Positions 59,857 through 64,000 of a DNA stretch of 64,000 bases are shown piece after piece. The DNA lies in assembly GCA_965198725.1 (NCBI GenBank), contig CBDAPX010000002.1, forward strand, positions 558,001-622,000. The letters are read 5' to 3'. This DNA comes from CBDAPX01 sp965198725. Its GTDB lineage: Bacteria; Pseudomonadota; Alphaproteobacteria; Rhodobacterales; Rhodobacteraceae. The notes under the pieces are model-generated. The model saw nothing but the letters and a program-made list of their open reading frames with translations. It made no database searches and was not told the origin of the DNA. Each line of letters opens with the position of its first letter. Within the stretch, counting starts at the first letter, position 1. Position numbers and translations under genes: made by a program.

Positions 59857-61200
59857 CTGACACACGCCAACGCCTCGAGCGAGAGCCAAGTCACAAACAA
59901 ACGCGTTCTGAAAATCGCAGGACCGATTGTGATTTCGAACGCAACGGTCCCAATCCTTGGGGCTGTGGACACCGGCGTTGTGGGGCAGATGGGCCTGGCC
60001 GCGCCGATCGGTGCGGTTGGTATTGGCGCCATCATCATTTCGGCGATTTATTGGCTTTTCGGCTTTCTGAAAATGGGGACAGTCGGCCTGACCAGTCAGG
60101 CCCGTGGGGCAGGGGACAGGGCCGAGGTTGCGGCCCTTTTGACCCGCAGCCTTTTAATCGGGTTTTGCGGTGGTGTGCTTCTGATCCTGCTTCAGATCCC
60201 AATATTCTGGGCCAGCTTTATGGTGGCCCCAGCCTCTGCCGAGGTCGAAGCCTTGGCCACCCAATACATGCAAATCCGAATTTGGTCCGCGCCCGCGGCG
60301 ATTGCGATCTATGGCATCACCGGCTGGCTGGTGGCGCATGAGCGCGGCGCGGCTGTCCTGATCCTGCAGGTCTGGATGAACGGGCTCAACATCGTGCTCG
60401 ATCTGGTCTTTGTGCTTGGTTTTGGCTGGGGTGTGGGCGGGGTTGCGTTTGCCACCTTCCTTGCGGAATGGAGCGGTCTGGCCGTCGGCCTGTGGCTGTG
60501 TCGGGATGCCTTTAAGGTGCCGGATTGGCGCAACTGGGCTCAGGTGTTCGATGCCCCGCGCTTGCGCCATATGATGACCGTCAACCGGGATATCTTGCTG
60601 CGGTCGCTGCTGCTTGAGGCGATTTTCGTCTCGTTCCTGTTCCTCGGGTCCGGGTTTGGCGATGTAAAACTCGCCGCAAACCAGATCCTCGTGCAGTTCC
60701 TCTTTATCACCGCCTATGCGATGGACGGGTTCGCCGCCGCCGCGGAAAGTCTTGTGGGGCAGGCGATGGGCGCGCGTGAACGACAACGGCTGCGCCGCGC
60801 TGCGATCCTAAGCAGCCTTTGGGGGTTTGGAACCCTTGTGGCCTTGGCCCTCTTCTTCGCCATCGCAGGGCGCTGGATCATCGACATCATGACCACGGCA
60901 CCGGATGTTCGGGCCGAAGCACGTGTCTTCCTGATCTATATGGTGATCGCACCACCCCTGGGCGTCGCGGCCTGGATGTTCGACGGCATCTTTATCGGCG
61001 CGACCCGCACCCGGGATATGCGCGACATGATGGCGATCAGCTTTGTGGTCTATTGTATTGCCGCGGCCCTTTTGATCCCGCCTTTCGGCAATCACGGGCT
61101 ATGGCAGGCACTGATCATATCCTTTGTCGTCCGGGGCATTACGCTGGGGTTCCGATACCCCGCTCTTGAAGCCGCCGCAGATAAACCGCGAGAGGTTTAG
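59857..61200 (+). CDS. MATE-family efflux transporter (DinF-like)
   Basis: An Na+- or H+-driven multidrug exporter with about twelve spans. The first GTG in frame (59929) would cut off the opening helix: the frame upstream reads NKRVLKIAGPIVISNATVPI, a good MATE N-terminus, and runs back to CTG 59857 just after the thioesterase stop (TAG), with AAGGAT nearby. I therefore place the start at CTG 59857 (447 residues). Conserved segments include GAVDTGVVGQMG and the DGFAAAAESLVGQAMGA repeat. It is coupled to the two thioesterase genes. The stop shares TTAG with the convergent DUF2235 gene. Confidence 0.85.
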   Translation: MTHANASSESQVTNKRVLKIAGPIVISNATVPILGAVDTGVVGQMGLAAPIGAVGIGAIIISAIYWLFGFLKMGTVGLTSQARGAGDRAEVAALLTRSLLIGFCGGVLLILLQIPIFWASFMVAPASAEVEALATQYMQIRIWSAPAAIAIYGITGWLVAHERGAAVLILQVWMNGLNIVLDLVFVLGFGWGVGGVAFATFLAEWSGLAVGLWLCRDAFKVPDWRNWAQVFDAPRLRHMMTVNRDILLRSLLLEAIFVSFLFLGSGFGDVKLAANQILVQFLFITAYAMDGFAAAAESLVGQAMGARERQRLRRAAILSSLWGFGTLVALALFFAIAGRWIIDIMTTAPDVRAEARVFLIYMVIAPPLGVAAWMFDGIFIGATRTRDMRDMMAISFVVYCIAAALLIPPFGNHGLWQALIISFVVRGITLGFRYPALEAAADKPREV

Positions 61201-62375
61201 TCGACGAATTCAAACCGATCCGGAAGGTTGGGCGGATAGGGCGTTCCGCGTTCTTCGACGGACCGGTGAATATGCGCATCGTCGGGGATATAGCGGTGAT
61301 CAAAGAGTGGCAGGTACCAGCCAAGGAAAGACTTCCGGTTCTTGATCCCACCATACGGCACCCGACGCGGAATAAACTCCAGAATGGACCAGAAAAAGGT
61401 CATGGAATTATGCAGCATCCCCTTTGGATCCGGTTTGGAATACTTCCCATCTCCCGTTTCGCCCAGAACAATCCGATTGATGGTCCGTGTTTTGTATTTC
61501 AATCCGCTGTCCTTGGTTTCACGGATCATCCACGCGATGCAAAGCTTGGCCAAACCGCCTTCTTCCTCGGGATAACCGCCGCCGACATCGCCATGCATGC
61601 CAGTGAACCAGACCTCCTTTGTGTCTTGCGGCACGGCGCTGTCTGGATCGAAAAGGTTGCGCTGATACGTGCCGTCTAGCGGCCAAAGGGTCGGCTGAAA
61701 CATGGTCCTTCGTTCGTTGATCGCCACCGCATGGCGGACCGTTTCAACACTGGTGTTGTGAGAGGTGAAGGCGTTTGAGCTGAGCCGTGGCAGGATGCGC
61801 CCCGGTTCGATGACCGACGCAACCGTGTCAAACAAACCCAGCAACCGGATCGGCGGCCGGTCTGTCTGCAAGATGCGTTCATAAAGGCGAACTTCGGCAA
61901 AGACATCGCTGTCATAACCTTTGTGCTCGTTCTTTCCGACGCCTTTGTACGCGCGATAGGCGTAGTCCAGCAGGTTCAGATTTTCTTTTTTCATCAGCCC
62001 GACGCAATGAATGAACCCCGCCAAAACCCGCGCCGTATAGGACCCGCGGCTGAACCCGAAAATATAGATCTGGTCCCGCTCTGGGTGTTTGCCGTCTATC
62101 TCCGGACCGGGATCATAGTTCTCGACGATGAACCGATATGTTTCCTTGACGTTGCGGTCGAGCCCCCAGCCGGTGGCCTGCCCCCAAAGCTCTGTAAATT
62201 TGCGATAGGCCTGCGACCATGCATTGTCCGCCCCGAAGGTGCCAACGCCGGGGTCATAAAAGACGATCTGAGTGTCGTCCTTTTTCAAACAGCCATAGAG
62301 CCGCAAAATGTTCGTGCGTTTGGTCGAAATCTCGTTGGATGTGCCATCGCACAATACGACAATGTTCTTGGGCAT
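61197..62375 (-). CDS. DUF2235 alpha/beta-hydrolase protein
   Basis: 392 residues. The N-terminus MPKNIVVLCDGTSNEISTKR is the DUF2235 opening (CDGT). The nucleophile elbow is GFSRGSYTARVLAGFI (GxSxG, Ser about residue 114), and a HGDVGGGYPEEEGGLAK segment gives Asp and the region before the catalytic His. DUF2235 proteins are putative phospholipases; some are type VI effectors (Tle1), but no VgrG, Hcp or immunity gene is near, so a housekeeping lipase role is as likely. It has no signal peptide. Confidence 0.88.
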   Translation of the reverse strand: MPKNIVVLCDGTSNEISTKRTNILRLYGCLKKDDTQIVFYDPGVGTFGADNAWSQAYRKFTELWGQATGWGLDRNVKETYRFIVENYDPGPEIDGKHPERDQIYIFGFSRGSYTARVLAGFIHCVGLMKKENLNLLDYAYRAYKGVGKNEHKGYDSDVFAEVRLYERILQTDRPPIRLLGLFDTVASVIEPGRILPRLSSNAFTSHNTSVETVRHAVAINERRTMFQPTLWPLDGTYQRNLFDPDSAVPQDTKEVWFTGMHGDVGGGYPEEEGGLAKLCIAWMIRETKDSGLKYKTRTINRIVLGETGDGKYSKPDPKGMLHNSMTFFWSILEFIPRRVPYGGIKNRKSFLGWYLPLFDHRYIPDDAHIHRSVEERGTPYPPNLPDRFEFVD

Positions 62376-62460
62376 AATATGACCTGTTGGCTATGAAAGA
62401 ACTCAATCCGGTTTCATCAGCCAAGGCCGTTTCGCGGCCTGTGTCAAGAATTCTGCAACT

Positions 62461-63330
62461 CTAAGGTGTTAGGGTGCCGAACCATTCGGGCAAAACTGTG
62501 CGCGATTTGAACCGGATTGAACGTGCACGCTCCAATCCGTTTTTTGTATCGCGCACCGCCGAACGTCCCAAAGTGCGATAGGCGACGCTTTGTGCTTGAT
62601 CCCAGCTCATCACCGGCATCTGACTGGCTGCGATAAAGAAGTCCTCGGCCTCTTCCTCGGCATTGCGCCATGCTTTGCCGGGGGTCCCCTTGGTCTTGGA
62701 CCGTCCAACCGTCATGCGATGTTCATTGGACAGGCGCAGTGCGGCGTGATTGGCGAATTTGAGGTGCAGCAAATAAACACCACGTGGAAGCTCGAAAGGA
62801 ACATCGGCTGCGGTATCGGGGGATACGACAATACCGTGGCGGTTCATGCCCTGGCCGTTCCGCACCGCCCAGGCTTTGCTGTAGTGACCCGAAAACACCG
62901 CGTTCCGCCGCTTGGTCAGAACTGGCGCATCGTGACAGTCTACCTCATCATCAAACGCGAATACGTTAAGCCCCAAGGCAAAGACCGCGTCAGATTTGCG
63001 TTGCCTCAAAACGTTCGGAAGACCTTTGTAGCGGGAGGGGTTCCAGCAAATCAGTTCATCCGCGTCGGTGCGGATCACCCAATCATAGATCTCGGACAAT
63101 CCGGCCTGAAACCCGTTCAGCATACGGTTCCGTGTCCGGTCAAAGCCGCGCAATGTGTCGCGCGGGATCGTCGTGATGCTGGCGCCCGGGCAAATCCGCG
63201 CGATTTCGGGATCATGCCCATGCGCCACGATGTACAGATGCTCGGCGCCGATCAAAGCGGCATAGTGACGATACCACTGGGCGAGGGCCCAATGGTCACG
63301 GTAGACCATCGTTACGGCGCATATCTTCAT
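62461..63330 (-). CDS. Glycosyltransferase family 2-like protein
   Basis: A 289-residue GT-A fold protein (KICAVTMVYRDHWALAQWYRHY opening). The metal/sugar-nucleotide motif is DWVIRTDADELI (DxD-like Asp-Ala-Asp, about residues 88-99), followed by FALGLNVFAFDDE. It is of the type often annotated as glycosyl transferase family 2 for surface polysaccharide. It lies 12 bp from the TamB gene stop and on the same strand. Donor and acceptor are unknown. Confidence 0.85.
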   Translation of the reverse strand: MKICAVTMVYRDHWALAQWYRHYAALIGAEHLYIVAHGHDPEIARICPGASITTIPRDTLRGFDRTRNRMLNGFQAGLSEIYDWVIRTDADELICWNPSRYKGLPNVLRQRKSDAVFALGLNVFAFDDEVDCHDAPVLTKRRNAVFSGHYSKAWAVRNGQGMNRHGIVVSPDTAADVPFELPRGVYLLHLKFANHAALRLSNEHRMTVGRSKTKGTPGKAWRNAEEEAEDFFIAASQMPVMSWDQAQSVAYRTLGRSAVRDTKNGLERARSIRFKSRTVLPEWFGTLTP

Positions 63331-63342
63331 ATCCGGCGCGTA

Positions 63343-64000
63343 TCAGTAATCTCTCTCAAAGAACACACCGAGACTGGTATCGCCCTCATTGTCGACGGAC
63401 CCTTTGACGGACAAGCTGTCGGTCACGCCCAGATTGATGTTCAATTCGGTGTCACCCCGTGTGTTGACGATAACATCCGTATAAATGTTCTCAGAGATGT
63501 AAGTGCCCGCACCAACGGCGGCATTTCCTTCATCATCGGTGGTCAAATCCAGACTGCTCAGGCCGGCCCCTTCGCGGGCGCTGTCTGTCAAACCTCCACC
63601 GCTGCCCGTGAGCCGGGCAAAACCCGCGGCCAGTTGTGCAACCTTCAAGGGCGACAAATTGGTAAACTGGTCGCCAAAGACCAACATGGCCAAAGCCTCT
63701 TCGCTGGGCCGTTCGGGATCGGATGTGATCGTGATTTCCGGCGCCGTCGCAGGTCCCTCGATGTTCAAGGTCGCGCTGCCCTCAGAGGTTTCGGTGGTTG
63801 CACCAAATTCGATGTAAGGCTCCAAGGTTCCCAACAGGGTCACGATCCCTTTGGTGAGATCCAGGCGACGGGTCAGGAAGTCGAGCCGTCCGCGGATCAG
63901 CGAAATCTCACCCGATGGCCGGATGTTAGCCGTCGTTCCCTTGATCTCCAACGCGCCGCCCAGTTCCGCATCGAGCCCGCGGCCGCGCACAAAAATTTTG
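63343..64000 (-). CDS. tamB: Translocation and assembly module subunit TamB, C-terminal end (partial)
   Basis: Only the last 219 codons are inside; the gene runs past the window edge on the minus strand. The region is the TamB/DUF490 C-terminal domain: beta-rich repeats (IRPSGEISLIRGRLDFLTRR, ITSDPERPSEEALAMLVFG) and the terminal strand pattern SLSVKGSVDNEGDTSLGVFF-ERDY ending in an aromatic residue. TamB is an inner-membrane-anchored protein spanning the periplasm, working with the BamA-like TamA in lipid transport and outer membrane protein assembly. tamA would be expected just beyond the edge. Confidence 0.9.
   Translation of the reverse strand, partial: KIFVRGRGLDAELGGALEIKGTTANIRPSGEISLIRGRLDFLTRRLDLTKGIVTLLGTLEPYIEFGATTETSEGSATLNIEGPATAPEITITSDPERPSEEALAMLVFGDQFTNLSPLKVAQLAAGFARLTGSGGGLTDSAREGAGLSSLDLTTDDEGNAAVGAGTYISENIYTDVIVNTRGDTELNINLGVTDSLSVKGSVDNEGDTSLGVFFERDY

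Noticed and set aside
61197..62375. Type VI secretion effector
   Set aside because: DUF2235 proteins can be effectors, but no VgrG, Hcp, PAAR or immunity gene is adjacent.
1..64000. CRISPR arrays, tRNA and rRNA genes, transposases
   Set aside because: No regularly spaced repeats, no cloverleaf-like sequences and no transposase motifs were seen on reading; a dedicated scan was not possible.

Overview
The window is a stretch of alphaproteobacterial chromosome, most likely from a marine Rhodobacteraceae (roseobacter group) member. This is inferred from protein flavour and gene content rather than from a database search: an ArgD-ArgF pair, a MaeB-type malic enzyme fused to a phosphotransacetylase domain, PCuAC, LepA, several Hint-domain proteins, and a dense acyl-CoA catabolism block. 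Coding density is high and GC-rich codons dominate. I found no rRNA, tRNA, CRISPR array or recognisable transposase.

Layout. 1-7.7 kb: arginine biosynthesis (argD, cut by the window edge, and argF), a frameshifted panE-like gene, a frameshifted hrpB helicase gene, a thioesterase, a PhyH oxygenase and a GNAT acetyltransferase. 7.7-13.0 kb: an accessory-looking block with a gene-poor stretch, a MarR regulator, a CYP199A-like P450, a divergent orphan TRAP binding protein (DctP type) and a frameshifted TAXI-type binding protein. The block holds a remnant of the 3' end of the adjacent DUF3108 gene, and the P450/TRAP intergenic region carries four palindromes GTTGA-N4-TCAAC. 13.0-31.5 kb: housekeeping genes (meaB, rpmB, cobB, a low-molecular-weight tyrosine phosphatase, lepA, rbsD, glyA, nadK), a small copper pair, a 2OG-Fe(II) oxygenase divergent from a ThDP enzyme, and two Hint proteins. 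31.5-42.7 kb: amidase, prpE, maeB and a pyrimidine nucleoside salvage run (VOC-bicupin, cdd, deoA, deoB, upp). 42.7-49.4 kb: a frameshifted SPOR protein, an M48-like protein without its metal motif, an acyl-CoA ligase, a sulfotransferase, a third Hint protein and a FUSC-like membrane protein. 49.5-59.9 kb: beta-oxidation (fadJ, fadA, two acyl-CoA dehydrogenases, GST, two tandem MerR regulators, two PaaI thioesterases). 59.9-64 kb: MATE exporter, DUF2235 hydrolase, glycosyltransferase and the C-terminus of TamB.

Functionally, the salvage run turns (deoxy)nucleosides into bases and pentose phosphates and re-uses uracil. The minus-strand fad block with PrpE, MaeB and MeaB suggests growth on fatty, branched or propionate-yielding substrates. 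The P450/TRAP/MarR block looks like an inducible catabolic module, perhaps for a para-substituted aromatic acid.

Four otherwise intact genes (panE, hrpB, TAXI, SPOR) carry single frameshifts, two of them in homopolymer runs. Sequencing error must be excluded before any of them is called a pseudogene.
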